Assembly (NCBI GenBank): GCA_026981635.1
Contig: JALSIF010000101.1
Location: 1 to 23,060, forward strand
DNA: 23,060 bases
Reading direction: 5' to 3'
From: a bacterium
GTDB lineage: Bacteria; 4484-113; JALSIF01
The translations under genes were made by a program, and so were the position numbers. Under the pieces are notes generated by a model. That model did not search any database. It worked only from the letters and a program-made list of their open reading frames with translations, and was not told the DNA's origin. Of this stretch, positions 7,426 to 15,353 are shown piece after piece (the first letter of the stretch is position 1; each line of letters opens with the position of its first letter).

Positions 7426-8478
7426 TCAGCCCGGGTCGGGCATAAACTGGGGCATCCCCTTTTCCTCCTCCTCTGCCTGGGTCGTCCTTATCCTCCTCAG
7501 GTAGTCCAGGTGGAGCTCCAGGTCATAGGCCTCGTGGTGGGACTTGGCGGTAAGGTAGAGGAGGTAGTGGAGCAGGGGGAGGAAGGGGGCGACGATCATC
7601 TCCGCTACCAGGGTGAGCCCCTGCTGGAGAGCAACCTCAACCGGGTTTAGGGGGAGGGCCTGGCCCGTCCAGACCTCGGGCGAGGTGGTTCCGGTGATGA
7701 GGGAGATGAGCAGGGAGAAGGGGGTAAGAAGCACCAGCAGGATGAAGTAGACCGCAAGCTGGGCAAGGATCCAGCCGAGGAGGAAGGTAAAGAACATCCC
7801 CCGGCCAAGCTCGTGGGCACGCAGGAAGATACGCTTGCTGTCCTCTCCCAGTCTTCCCTCTGTCAGGTAGTCTTCCAGGGCAGCGATGGGGCTGATCAGG
7901 TAGTAGCGGATGGAAAGGAGCATCAGAACCACTCCCCAGGCAAACATCCCCATAAAGATGAGGGCGACGGCGATCCCCCCCGCCGGTCCGGTCTGGTTGG
8001 TCAGGGGGATAGCGGGCAGGGCGAAGAGGAAGAAGGCTGGGGTGGAGAGGAGAAAGACGGCCACATAGGCCACCTGCCAGCGGAGGTAGCTGCGGCGAAC
8101 CTGGCGCCAGGCCGAGGCGATGGTGGGCCGACCGCCGCTCATGAGCTCATGGAAGGCGTGAATGCCTGCGATGACCGGCAGGGGGTAGAGGAGGAGCTTT
8201 ATCACCAGGGCAGTAAGGGCAACCATGATGAGGCCGCCCATCTCGTCCAGCACGAACTGGAAATCGGCCCCCCATAGCAGGCTGTTGCCCAGGTTTATGG
8301 TGGGCCTGACCATGACCATGCCGAAGAGCTTGTAGATGAGGGAGGCGGTGAGGGCAAAGGGAAGGATCACTCCCAAGGCGGGGAGAAAGTGGGTGCGGTA
8401 GAGGCGGAAGAGGAGGGTGAGTATGTCGCTGGGTGAGGGGGGGCGGCGGAGGGGGAAGGGGTCAGCTTTCCCAGCCAC
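7426..8478 (-). CDS. Multi-pass membrane protein of unknown function
   Basis: I do not recognise this 350-residue protein with certainty. It has about six hydrophobic segments (about 36-60, 80-105, 135-160, 165-190, 230-260 and 295-320) and a charged, Glu-rich C-terminal tail (QAEEEEKG). The stretch before the first segment (PSDILTLLFRLYRTHFLPALG) and the overall plan resemble membrane regions of the DUF975/glycerophosphodiesterase membrane-domain type, but that is only a resemblance. Start choice: an ATG exists at 8487, but it overlaps the last base of a TAGAAT box (8486-8491). The GTG at 8478 lies exactly 7 bases after that box, as at other leaderless genes here, so I prefer it. The gene begins where the transporter at 8489-9964 ends. 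Confidence 0.8.
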   Translation of the reverse strand: MAGKADPFPLRRPPSPSDILTLLFRLYRTHFLPALGVILPFALTASLIYKLFGMVMVRPTINLGNSLLWGADFQFVLDEMGGLIMVALTALVIKLLLYPLPVIAGIHAFHELMSGGRPTIASAWRQVRRSYLRWQVAYVAVFLLSTPAFFLFALPAIPLTNQTGPAGGIAVALIFMGMFAWGVVLMLLSIRYYLISPIAALEDYLTEGRLGEDSKRIFLRAHELGRGMFFTFLLGWILAQLAVYFILLVLLTPFSLLISLITGTTSPEVWTGQALPLNPVEVALQQGLTLVAEMIVAPFLPLLHYLLYLTAKSHHEAYDLELHLDYLRRIRTTQAEEEEKGMPQFMPDPG

Positions 8479-8491
8479 GGGAGACATTCTA
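8479..8491 (-). promoter_or_regulatory. Leaderless -10 box deciding the start of the membrane protein gene
   Basis: Minus strand: TAGAAT (8486-8491), then GTCTCCC, then GTG 8478. The TAG is the stop codon of the transporter gene. The competing ATG (8487) would fall inside the promoter. Confidence 0.5.
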
Positions 8492-9964
8492 GGCCACCTT
8501 GCCGGGCAGCAGAAGCAAAGCGGCCATAAGGAGTAGGGCGCTTACCGGATAGACCCAGGGGAGGGTGGCGCGGGTAAGGGAGAAGACCTCCACCCCCAGC
8601 ACGTCGGCCAGGTAGACGTTGTGGGTGTTGGTGGGGTCGCTTACCCCCTGGATCAGGCCACTGGCAAAGAAGAGGGCCATCAGGGCAAAGGGGGAGTAGC
8701 TGCCGGTGGCGAGCATCAGCCCGAGCACTCCGGCGCCCATCCCCCACAGGTTCATGGGGCCGCGAAAGAGGGCCAGAGGAGCGATGACAAGGCCCAAAAG
8801 GAGTAACCCAGCATCACCGGCAGGAAGCAGGCTGGAAAGGGAAAGCTCCACCGCATGGCGCACCGGCTCCAGGTCCCTTACCGCGGAGATCAGGGTGCCG
8901 ATGCCAAGGATGATCACCAGGGCGGGGGCGGTGCTTGCCACTCCCTCAATCAGGCTGCGGGAGGCGGCGTTTATCCGGCGGCCAGCAGGAAGTGCAGTCA
9001 CCGCCACCGCCAGACCTGCCGCCAGGGCGAGGGGGATGGGGGGTGAGAAGACCTCCCGGCCGGCGGCAAAGCTGAACAGGCGGGGGGAGAAGAGCCAGGC
9101 CAGGGGGAGGATGAGGCCGGCAAGCCCGGCCATCAGGGGAGGGATACCGGCGGGGAGAAGGAGACGGGCCAGGGCGACGAACAGGGCGGCAAAGATGAGG
9201 CCGTAGCCGGCAAGGCTCAAAAGCAGGGCGAGCGGGCGGGAAAGGCCGAGCAGGTAGAGGATGAGGGCTGAGGCAGCCAGGGCGGCGGCGCCACCTCCCA
9301 CCAGGAGAAGCTCCCTCCGGCTGGTGCGGTGAAGGTTTAGCCTCACCGAGAGCAGGAAGGTGGCCAGGGCCATGAGCAGGGCACCCAGGGCGGCGAAGGA
9401 GACAATGGCGGCCTGGCTCAGCCCCAGCACCGAGATGTAGAGCTGCCAGTTGACCGGGTTCAGTGTCCCGCCCAGGGAGAGGGCAAAGAGAAAGAGGGCA
9501 CCCGCCCCCAGGGGGGGAAGGCGCAGGGCGCGAAGCAGGGGGAGGGTGAAGGAGGCCACCATGATCACCGCCCCGATCCCGCCGATGACGGTAAAGAGCA
9601 GGGCGGTGATGAAGACCACTATAAGGCTGGCGGAGAGCTCGCTGGTGCCGGAAAACTCGGTAGCGAAGCGGACCAGATCGCGGGTAGTGCCGGATAGCTC
9701 CAGCGCCCGGGCCAGCGCCCCACCCAGCACCACCGCCACCACCACCTTAGCCAGCATCGCCGGCCCCTCACCGAAGACGGTGACCATCGCCTGGCCGAGG
9801 GAGGGCAGGCCGCCGGTGGGCAGGGTGGCGATGAGGGCGATGGCCAGGGCGGCCAGAGGCAGGGCCAGCATGGCGGGCAGCACCCTCCGGTACATGGCCA
9901 GAGCGGCAAGGGCGATGACCGCAAGGCTTGCGAAGCTGATCAGCTGGGCGGTGATGGGAGCCAT
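8489..9964 (-). CDS. Multi-pass transporter, resembling ion transporter (IT) superfamily carriers for organic anions
   Basis: The 491-residue product is almost wholly hydrophobic, with about 11-12 membrane segments. Polar, glycine-rich loops occur in both halves: FTVIGGIGAVIMVAS and SLGGTLNPVNWQ in the first, PMNLWGMGAGVLG and GVSDPTNTHNVYLADVLGVE in the second. Paired loops of this kind, with a conserved Asp-Pro-Thr-Asn, suggest an inverted-repeat carrier such as the GntP, citrate or C4-dicarboxylate families. I cannot place it in one family or name a substrate. The ATG follows the peptidase stop by 3 bases (TAG-CCC-ATG) with neither a good Shine-Dalgarno nor a -10 box, so translation is probably coupled to the peptidase gene. 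Confidence 0.75.
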   Translation of the reverse strand: MAPITAQLISFASLAVIALAALAMYRRVLPAMLALPLAALAIALIATLPTGGLPSLGQAMVTVFGEGPAMLAKVVVAVVLGGALARALELSGTTRDLVRFATEFSGTSELSASLIVVFITALLFTVIGGIGAVIMVASFTLPLLRALRLPPLGAGALFLFALSLGGTLNPVNWQLYISVLGLSQAAIVSFAALGALLMALATFLLSVRLNLHRTSRRELLLVGGGAAALAASALILYLLGLSRPLALLLSLAGYGLIFAALFVALARLLLPAGIPPLMAGLAGLILPLAWLFSPRLFSFAAGREVFSPPIPLALAAGLAVAVTALPAGRRINAASRSLIEGVASTAPALVIILGIGTLISAVRDLEPVRHAVELSLSSLLPAGDAGLLLLGLVIAPLALFRGPMNLWGMGAGVLGLMLATGSYSPFALMALFFASGLIQGVSDPTNTHNVYLADVLGVEVFSLTRATLPWVYPVSALLLMAALLLLPGKVA

Positions 9965-9967
9965 GGG

Positions 9968-11485
9968 CTAGGCGGCAAGTTCCTCAATCAGGGGGGCGGG
10001 GTCAACTCCCCCCAAGCCCAGCTCGGTGAGGAACTGGTCCAGGGTGCGGTCCTGGCCCCGCCGCCACCAGCTGGTGAGCAGCTCCCCCGCCCGGGGGTCA
10101 AGGAACCAGCTTTCGCCAAACTGCCGGCTGAGGTAGCGGTTGAGCTGGGCCTCGCCTACCCAGGCCCTGAGGTAGTGGGCAGAGTAGAGGTTCTGGTCCA
10201 GGTCGGCGAGATAGCGGCGGGGGTCGTGGTAGAAGCCGGTGGTGGAGGTGAGCAGGTGGCAGTAGAGCTCCGCCAGCTCTTCGCCCAGCTCGGGATCGCG
10301 GTGGAACTTAAGCTCATAAACCACCTTGGCCGCGTAGCGGCGCACCATGGTGCGCTTGATGAACCTGAGCCGGGGCATGAGCTGCTCCACCGCCTCCCCA
10401 TCCAGGCCGGCAATCCCGGTCAGCCAGGCTGGCTTTGCGGTGATGTACTGGAGGAGGAAGGCGTAGAGCTCGTGGAGGGCCGAATCACCCAGCCGGCGCA
10501 CTTCCAGGGGAAGGTGGGGAGACATGTGGCCGTAGTAGAGCAGGTGGCCCAGCTCATGGAACAGGGTGGAGAGGTCCTGGTAGCCGCCCATGGGACGAAG
10601 GATGGCCCGTACATCCCCGGGGACGGAAAGGGCGACGCAAAAGGCGCGGGGGCTTTTGGAGGGACGGTCGGTAAAGTCAATGGAGAGGTTGGGCAGATCC
10701 CCTAGCTCAATCCCCATCCTCCTAAGACTCTCTAGCATCAGGCCCTGCATGCGGGCGGCGGGAAAAACACCATCTAGCTCGCGCAGGCGGGCGAGGTACT
10801 GGAAGTCACTATGATGGAGCTGGTCGGAAGCAACCCCCAGCCGGTCAGCCACCCGGTAGAGTTCCTCCCGATGGATCCGTTCGGTCCTCTCCAAGATAGT
10901 TACAGCCAGCCGTCTTATCTCTTCGTGGCGGATTGGGGTGAGGAGTTCGGTGCGGCTGATTACCGAGGGGATGCCCAGCTCCTCCAAAAGACGGCGCTCC
11001 TCCAGCCACAGGCGACGGCGGGGGGGAGAGAGTGTGGCGTGGCCGGCGAGCTCCTGTTCGCTGATCATCAGGCGCTTCTCCCTAACCGGCTCGCCGGCTA
11101 CCAGCGCGGGCAGGCTGAGCCAGGAGACCCGGCGGCTCCCCACCTCCACCTTCATGGTGGCCACGGTATGGGAGAGCTGCTCAATGGGCTCGGCCAGCGA
11201 GCTTGAGATGTAGCCATCCAGCAGAGCGTCGGCCAGCTGGGCGAGGGAGAAGTCCTGCTCCGGGGACGGGTCATCCCGCAGCCAGTCCAGCAGAGAGCGG
11301 ATGGTATCGGGGGAAAAGAGGTGATGGTACTTCTCGGCCAGGGGTCTCAGGGAGAAGCGTTCGCTAAGGCCAGCGCCATACTGGTAGTAGGCGAGGGAGA
11401 TCTCGTCAAGGTAGCTTTCCAGCTCGCCCCTTAACCTGGCAAGCCTATCAGAGGAGGGCTGGGCTGGTCTGTTAACCTTGGCCAT
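9968..11485 (-). CDS. M3-like zinc metallopeptidase (thimet oligopeptidase superfamily)
   Basis: The 505-residue protein is a probable cytosolic oligopeptidase. The zinc site is HELGH at 310-314 followed by Glu339 in SALHELYAF, 25 residues after the second His, the same spacing as in thimet oligopeptidase. The N-terminal two thirds are helical, as in M3 enzymes. The match to any single M3 subfamily is loose and the protein is shorter than most (about 560-680), so M32-type or uncharacterised M3-like groups remain possible. The reading frame is open far upstream, but the extra 78 residues are antisense to the dUTPase gene and look non-coding, so I start at ATG 11485 (MAKVNRPAQP). A TAGACT box at 11512-11517 would give a leader of about 20 bases. 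No signal peptide is seen. Confidence 0.82.
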   Translation of the reverse strand: MAKVNRPAQPSSDRLARLRGELESYLDEISLAYYQYGAGLSERFSLRPLAEKYHHLFSPDTIRSLLDWLRDDPSPEQDFSLAQLADALLDGYISSSLAEPIEQLSHTVATMKVEVGSRRVSWLSLPALVAGEPVREKRLMISEQELAGHATLSPPRRRLWLEERRLLEELGIPSVISRTELLTPIRHEEIRRLAVTILERTERIHREELYRVADRLGVASDQLHHSDFQYLARLRELDGVFPAARMQGLMLESLRRMGIELGDLPNLSIDFTDRPSKSPRAFCVALSVPGDVRAILRPMGGYQDLSTLFHELGHLLYYGHMSPHLPLEVRRLGDSALHELYAFLLQYITAKPAWLTGIAGLDGEAVEQLMPRLRFIKRTMVRRYAAKVVYELKFHRDPELGEELAELYCHLLTSTTGFYHDPRRYLADLDQNLYSAHYLRAWVGEAQLNRYLSRQFGESWFLDPRAGELLTSWWRRGQDRTLDQFLTELGLGGVDPAPLIEELAA

Positions 11486-11557
11486 GGCGCTGTGCCGGCG
11501 GCGACCGGTCAAGTCTAACACTGAGCTGGCCCACAAAGAGACGATGAGGAGGCAAGG

Positions 11558-12049
11558 ATGGGAATTGCCGACCCTAGGGTGCTGATCAACCAGAGCTTTG
11601 CCGACCCCGGAGTGCAGCTTCAGCCGGCGGGGGTGGATCTCACGGTGGGTGAGGTGATGGTATTTGAGGAGGAGGGGGAGCTTGACTTCACCAATCAGCG
11701 GCGCCGCCTCCCCGAGCACCGGTCCCTCCCCTGGGAGAGGGAGAAGCTTCGCCTCACCCCGGGGGCCTATCTGGTGCGCTACCGGGAGGAGGTGACCATC
11801 CCCCCTGACGCAATGGGGATTATCCTTCCCCGCTCAAGTCTCATGCGGATGGGGGCGGTGCTCTACTCGGCGGTGTGGGACCCGGGCTACCGGGGCAGGG
11901 GAGTGGGGCTCTTGGCGGTCTTTCACCCCCTCACCCTCCACCGGGGGGCCAGAATCGGCCAGCTCATCCTCATCAGGCTTGCCTTTGACCCTAAACAGCT
12001 CTACCGGGGGAGCTACCAGGGTGAGGGGGGTGTGCCAGAACAGGTGTAG
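11558..12049 (+). CDS. dUTPase of the DCD/DUT (dCTP deaminase-like) family, archaeal-type
   Basis: The 163-residue protein belongs to the trimeric dCTP deaminase/dUTPase fold. Motifs in order are QPAGVDLTVGEV (22-33), PRSSLMRMGA (91-100, nucleotide-binding loop with S93/S94 and R97), YSAVWDPGYRGRG (103-115), and GARIGQLILIRL (130-141) with YRGSYQGEG near the C-terminus. In E. coli Dcd, the catalytic glutamate E138 lies ten residues after the Asp of DPG; here that position is Leu118 (GVGLLAVF). Without this residue deamination of dCTP is unlikely, so dUTP hydrolysis, as in the archaeal dUTPase group, is the better prediction. The enzyme keeps uracil out of DNA and supplies dUMP. The ATG has a good Shine-Dalgarno (GAGGAGG, 5 bases upstream). 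It is divergent from the M3-like peptidase gene. Confidence 0.85.
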   Translation: MGIADPRVLINQSFADPGVQLQPAGVDLTVGEVMVFEEEGELDFTNQRRRLPEHRSLPWEREKLRLTPGAYLVRYREEVTIPPDAMGIILPRSSLMRMGAVLYSAVWDPGYRGRGVGLLAVFHPLTLHRGARIGQLILIRLAFDPKQLYRGSYQGEGGVPEQV

Positions 12050-12055
12050 CCCTCC

Positions 12056-13045
12056 TCAGGCGGTGCGGGCCGCCTGGGGTAGCTTCTGGTGGCGGGGGGA
12101 AAAGACCACTGGGTCATCAGACTCGGCAAGATCTGCCTGGTAGTCGGCCCAGTAGGAGGAGCGAACCAGGGGAGCCGAAGCCACCGCCTTAAAGCCCAGC
12201 TTCACCGCGCAGTCGGCAAACCAGTCAAACTCCTCAGGCAACACGTAGCGGGCCACCGGCAGCTGGCCGGGGCTGGGGCGGAGGTACTGGCCGATGGTGA
12301 TCATCTCCACCCCGGCGCTTCTAAGGTCCTTCATCACCTCAACCACTTCCCGGTTGGTTTCTCCCAGGCCCACCATGAGGCCGCTCTTGGTGCGGGGGCG
12401 GATCTCGGGGGGGAGCTCGGCGAAGTAGCGAAGGACTTTGAGGGAGTGCTCATAGTTTGAGCCCGGGCGGACCGTCTTGTAGAGGCGGGGGACCGTCTCC
12501 ACGTTGTGGTTGAGGTAGTCGGGCCGCGCCTGGGCAACGATCTCCAGCGCCTCGGGCTTGTTCCTGAAGTCGGGGATGAGCACCTCAATGCGGGTGCCCG
12601 GTGAGAGGCGGCGGATGGCCCGGATGGTGCGGGCAAAGTGGATCGCCCCGCCGTCCCACAGGTCGTCGCGGTCCACCGAGGTGACCACCACGTGCCTCAG
12701 CCCCAGCCGGGCTACCGCCCGGGCCACCTTCTCCGGCTCCTCTGGATCGGGAAGGTTGGGCCGGCCGTGCATCACGTGGCAAAAGCCGCAGGAGCGGGTG
12801 CAATGGGCGCCCAGGATCATGAAGGTGGCGGAGCCCCGCTCCCAGCACTCGCCGATGTTGGGGCAGGCGGCCTCCTCGCAGACGGTGGTGAGACCGCCGG
12901 TGGCGGCAAGCACCTTCTGGCGGGCCTTGGTGGTGCGGGCACGAACCTTGATCCAGCTAGGGCGGAGGGGCTCCGACCCGTTTGCCGCTAGGCGCTCGGG
13001 GGCCTTGTTGCGGGCACTGACATGGTGACGGGTACGACTGGCCAC
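12056..13045 (-). CDS. lipA: Lipoyl synthase LipA (radical SAM)
   Basis: LipA inserts two sulfurs into octanoylated carrier proteins to make the lipoyl cofactor of 2-oxoacid dehydrogenases and glycine cleavage. The auxiliary cluster motif is C56-EEAA-C61-PNIGE-C67, the radical SAM cluster is C82-TRS-C86-GF-C89, and the C-terminal RSSY (auxiliary-cluster serine) is present, so it should be active. The frame is open to 13165, but the extra N-terminus is antisense to the promoter and start of the next gene. GTG 13045 gives 329 residues, close to the family norm, and has TATAAT 9 bases upstream. No lipB or lplA lies in the window. The gene ends 6 bases from the convergent dUTPase stop. Confidence 0.97.
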   Translation of the reverse strand: MASRTRHHVSARNKAPERLAANGSEPLRPSWIKVRARTTKARQKVLAATGGLTTVCEEAACPNIGECWERGSATFMILGAHCTRSCGFCHVMHGRPNLPDPEEPEKVARAVARLGLRHVVVTSVDRDDLWDGGAIHFARTIRAIRRLSPGTRIEVLIPDFRNKPEALEIVAQARPDYLNHNVETVPRLYKTVRPGSNYEHSLKVLRYFAELPPEIRPRTKSGLMVGLGETNREVVEVMKDLRSAGVEMITIGQYLRPSPGQLPVARYVLPEEFDWFADCAVKLGFKAVASAPLVRSSYWADYQADLAESDDPVVFSPRHQKLPQAARTA

Positions 13046-13060
13046 GGTGATAGGATTATA
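13046..13060 (-). promoter_or_regulatory. Near-leaderless -10 box for lipA
   Basis: Minus strand: perfect TATAAT (13055-13060), then CCTATCACC, then GTG 13045. Transcription would start about 2-3 bases before the GTG. A G-rich stretch (CGGGGCC) precedes the box. Confidence 0.5.
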
Positions 13061-13115
13061 GGCCCCGACTTCGGGCATTCCGGGTGGGGTGCCCAGGACA
13101 ATCTGAGGTGATCCG

Positions 13116-13808
13116 ATGAAGGGAGCGTCGCTGGGAAGGTTTGTTCTGCTGGTTGCCGCCACCACCGTCCTGGTGGCGAGCTATGGCTGCATGTCCAACC
13201 AGGCTGGCTTTGACGTCCAGGTCAAGGCACAGGGCTGGGAGCTCAAGGAGAAGAAGACCGAGGTGGCCAGCCAGGTCCAGCTTAAAGGGGACAACGAGGC
13301 CAAGACGCTGGACCTGGGGGCGGTCAAGCGCTGGCGCAAGGTGATCATCAAGTATCAGGGTCCCGACCTCAACAAGTTCGTTGAGTCGGAGATCATCATC
13401 CCCCGGCCGGGCCTGTGGATTGAGGCGGACGAGCTTCTGGAGGGCAATCCGGACGAGTTCGTGGCAAGCTACTACCCCCGCATTGAGGCCATCCGCAAGG
13501 GGAAGTCCAAGGGCAAGCCCATCAATCCCCTTGCCCAGCTGGGGATGTACCAGATGGACCGCCAGTCCTTCCCCGAGACCATCAAGGTGGAGAAGATTGA
13601 AAAGCGGGAGTTCAACGGACACCCGGGCATCTACCTGGAGTACACCTCCCTGCGCAACAAGGTCCCCTTCCGCCAGATCGCCATCTTTACCGCCAGCAAG
13701 AAGTTCGTCATCAAGTTCCTCCTCTGGGTCCCCGACCAGTACTGGAACGACCCCCAGTATGGGCCCGACGTGCAGGCCATCGTGTCAAGCTTCAGGGTGA
13801 CCAACTAG
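13116..13808 (+). CDS. Putative lipoprotein with PsbP/DcrB-like fold
   Basis: The 230-residue protein starts with a signal sequence (hydrophobic at 9-22) ending in ASYGC, with Cys25 as a possible lipid site; the lipobox is not canonical, so plain secretion is possible. The C-terminal part, with PGIYLEYTSLRNKVPFRQ, FTASKKFVIKFLLWVP and a final IVSSFRV, resembles PsbP/DcrB-type proteins, where a short -SF(R/K)- strand closes the domain. The middle is rich in Lys/Glu. Function is unknown; DcrB-like proteins are envelope proteins of unclear role. The ATG has GAGGTG 6 bases upstream. It is transcribed away from lipA and just before a permease gene, so the pair may form a small envelope unit. Confidence 0.68.
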   Translation: MKGASLGRFVLLVAATTVLVASYGCMSNQAGFDVQVKAQGWELKEKKTEVASQVQLKGDNEAKTLDLGAVKRWRKVIIKYQGPDLNKFVESEIIIPRPGLWIEADELLEGNPDEFVASYYPRIEAIRKGKSKGKPINPLAQLGMYQMDRQSFPETIKVEKIEKREFNGHPGIYLEYTSLRNKVPFRQIAIFTASKKFVIKFLLWVPDQYWNDPQYGPDVQAIVSSFRVTN

Positions 13809-13815
13809 CCTGGGG

Positions 13816-14694
13816 GTGGCCGGTACACCCGCAAGCCCCGTTGTAACCCAGGCTGGGGCCGGCCCCAGGGCTCTTCTTGCCGAGCTCTTCCAGCTTGTCA
13901 AGGGCTACTTCTGGGTGGGCAAGGTGGGCTTTGCCACCTATCTTGCCTATCCGGTTGGGGTGGCGATGCACCTTTTCAGCTACCCCATCATCATTCTCAC
14001 CATGCAGTTCGTCTACCGGGCGGTTTACGCCTACCGGGAGGGGGGAGCCATCGGCGGCTTCTACCTTGGTGAGATGATGACCTACCTGGTGCTGGGCTAT
14101 ATCCTGCGGATGAGCCAGATGACGCCGGTGGGACAGGTGATCGGCACCCGGGTGCGGGAAGGGCTAATTGCCATGGAGCTGATGAAGCCGGTCTCCCTCT
14201 TTAGCTGGTACCTGGCGGAGAATGTGGGCCGCACCCTATTTAGGCTCATCTTTGGCGGGGTGCCGGTGCTTTTGCTTTTTGTCCTCCTAGGCACGGTGGG
14301 GCTGCCCGCCTCCGGGGTTCACTTTGCCGCCTTTATGGCCTTTTTCGTGCTTGCCTGGCTGGTCAACTTCCTGCTGGACTATCTGGTGGGGATAAGCGCC
14401 TTCTTCTTTGAGTTCAACTACGGCATCCGCTGGACCACCCGGATGCTCACCCAGCTCATCGGGGGGCTTCTGGTCCCCCTGACCTACTTCCCCGCCCCCA
14501 TCGCCAAGCTCTTCTCCCTGCTTCCACCGGCGCTGATGTACTACACCCCCCTCTCCATCTACCTGGGCAAGGTCCCCGCCGAGAAGCTCTACCTGCCCTT
14601 TGGCCTGGCCTTCTTGTGGATCGGGGTGCTCTATCTCATTGCCCACCTGCTTGAGCGGGCGGGGATAAGAAGGCTAGCCATAAGCGGGGGGTGA
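13816..14694 (+). CDS. ABC-2-type transporter permease (DUF990-like)
   Basis: The 292-residue protein has about six membrane segments and the layout of the ABC-2 family (DUF990-like). Useful marks are QVIGTRVREGLIAMELMKPV at about 109-128, the cytoplasmic coupling region of such exporters, followed by FSWYLAENVGRTLFRLIF, and LLPPALMYYTPLSIYLGK before the last segment. ABC-2 permeases of this group normally work as a pair with an ATPase to export lipids, drugs or glycans. No ATPase or second permease is in this window, so it is an orphan here and its partners must be encoded elsewhere. The start is GTG 13816, 7 bases after the preceding stop; TGGGGG just before it is a poor ribosome site, so the start is less certain than the frame. 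Confidence 0.85.
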   Translation: MAGTPASPVVTQAGAGPRALLAELFQLVKGYFWVGKVGFATYLAYPVGVAMHLFSYPIIILTMQFVYRAVYAYREGGAIGGFYLGEMMTYLVLGYILRMSQMTPVGQVIGTRVREGLIAMELMKPVSLFSWYLAENVGRTLFRLIFGGVPVLLLFVLLGTVGLPASGVHFAAFMAFFVLAWLVNFLLDYLVGISAFFFEFNYGIRWTTRMLTQLIGGLLVPLTYFPAPIAKLFSLLPPALMYYTPLSIYLGKVPAEKLYLPFGLAFLWIGVLYLIAHLLERAGIRRLAISGG

Positions 14695-14710
14695 GGAGGG
14701 GCTCCCCACC

Positions 14711-14722
14711 TATAATCGCCCC
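14711..14722 (+). promoter_or_regulatory. Leaderless -10 box for riboflavin synthase gene
   Basis: Perfect TATAAT (14711-14716), then CGCCCC, then GTG 14723. The sequence 17 bases upstream (GGGGTG) is not a -35 box. The gap from the previous stop is only 28 bases, so there is no room for an FMN riboswitch. Confidence 0.65.
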
Positions 14723-15352
14723 GTGTTTAGCGGCATCATCCGCTACCGGGGTCGGGTCGTCCACCTAGAGCGAGGACCAGAGGGGGGGAGGCTCACCCTG
14801 GAAGTGGGCAGTGAGCTTGCCGCTAGCCTGGCGCTGGGAGATTCCCTGGCGGTAAACGGCTGCTGCCTCACTCTGGCAGAGTTAGGCGGCGGGAAGCTCA
14901 CCTTTGACCTCACCCCGGAGACCCTGGCCAAGACCAACCTGGGGGAGCTTGCCAGTGGGTCGCTGGTAAACCTTGAACCCAGCCTAAGGCTGGGTGAGCC
15001 GGTCCACGGCCACCTGGTCTATGGCCATGTGGACGGGGTGGGGGTGGTTGAGGAGATCTCCGCCACCGACGGGGGAGGGCGGCTGACCGTGGCCCTGCCG
15101 GAGGAGCTTTCCCGCTACCTCTTTCCCACCCTGTCCCTTGCGGTTGACGGGATAAGCCTTACCGTTCAGGGGGTGGAGGGAAACCGGGCCAGCTTCGCCC
15201 TGGTGCCAACCACCCTGGGGGAGACCAACCTTGCCGAGCGAAAGGTTGGAGATAGGGTAAATATTGAGGTGGACATGGTGGTGAAGGCGGCCTTCGCCGC
15301 CGCCAGGGCGGCCCTGGGACAGGAAAGCAGCGGCGGGACTGAGGTAGGATGA
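14723..15352 (+). CDS. ribE: Riboflavin synthase alpha subunit
   Basis: This enzyme dismutates two 6,7-dimethyl-8-ribityllumazines to riboflavin. The 209 residues cover both lumazine-binding domains. The N-terminal domain has MFSGIIR and VNGCCLT (44-50, catalytic Cys48); then come GHVDG (101-105, His102), VDGISLTV (141-148) and IEVDMVVK (181-188, Asp184). These match the residues known from the E. coli enzyme, so it looks active. It begins with GTG 14723 immediately after a TATAAT-N6 box. Its TGA stop is 1 base before the ribBA ATG (TGA-G-ATG), so the two are co-translated. Lumazine synthase (ribH) and ribD are not in the window. Confidence 0.97.
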   Translation: MFSGIIRYRGRVVHLERGPEGGRLTLEVGSELAASLALGDSLAVNGCCLTLAELGGGKLTFDLTPETLAKTNLGELASGSLVNLEPSLRLGEPVHGHLVYGHVDGVGVVEEISATDGGGRLTVALPEELSRYLFPTLSLAVDGISLTVQGVEGNRASFALVPTTLGETNLAERKVGDRVNIEVDMVVKAAFAAARAALGQESSGGTEVG

Positions 15353-15353
15353 G

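Noticed and set aside
7813-8277. 154-codon plus-strand frame within the membrane protein gene
   Set aside because: It is His/Gln/Gly/Asp-rich, the usual antisense shadow of a hydrophobic GC-rich gene.
11486-11719. 78-residue N-terminal extension of the M3-like peptidase frame
   Set aside because: It lies antisense to the dUTPase start and has no protein-like pattern; ATG 11485 is a sound start.
13046-13165. 40-residue N-terminal extension of LipA
   Set aside because: It covers the lipA TATAAT box and the start of the divergent lipoprotein; the GTG at 13045 gives the normal family length.
13056-13622. 188-codon minus-strand frame opposite the PsbP/DcrB-like lipoprotein gene
   Set aside because: The plus strand has a signal peptide, a Shine-Dalgarno and a domain-like C-terminus; the opposite frame has none of these.
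14695-14722. FMN riboswitch before the riboflavin genes
   Set aside because: Only 28 bases separate the permease stop from the ribE start, and the -10 box sits 6 bases before the start codon, leaving no leader for an aptamer.
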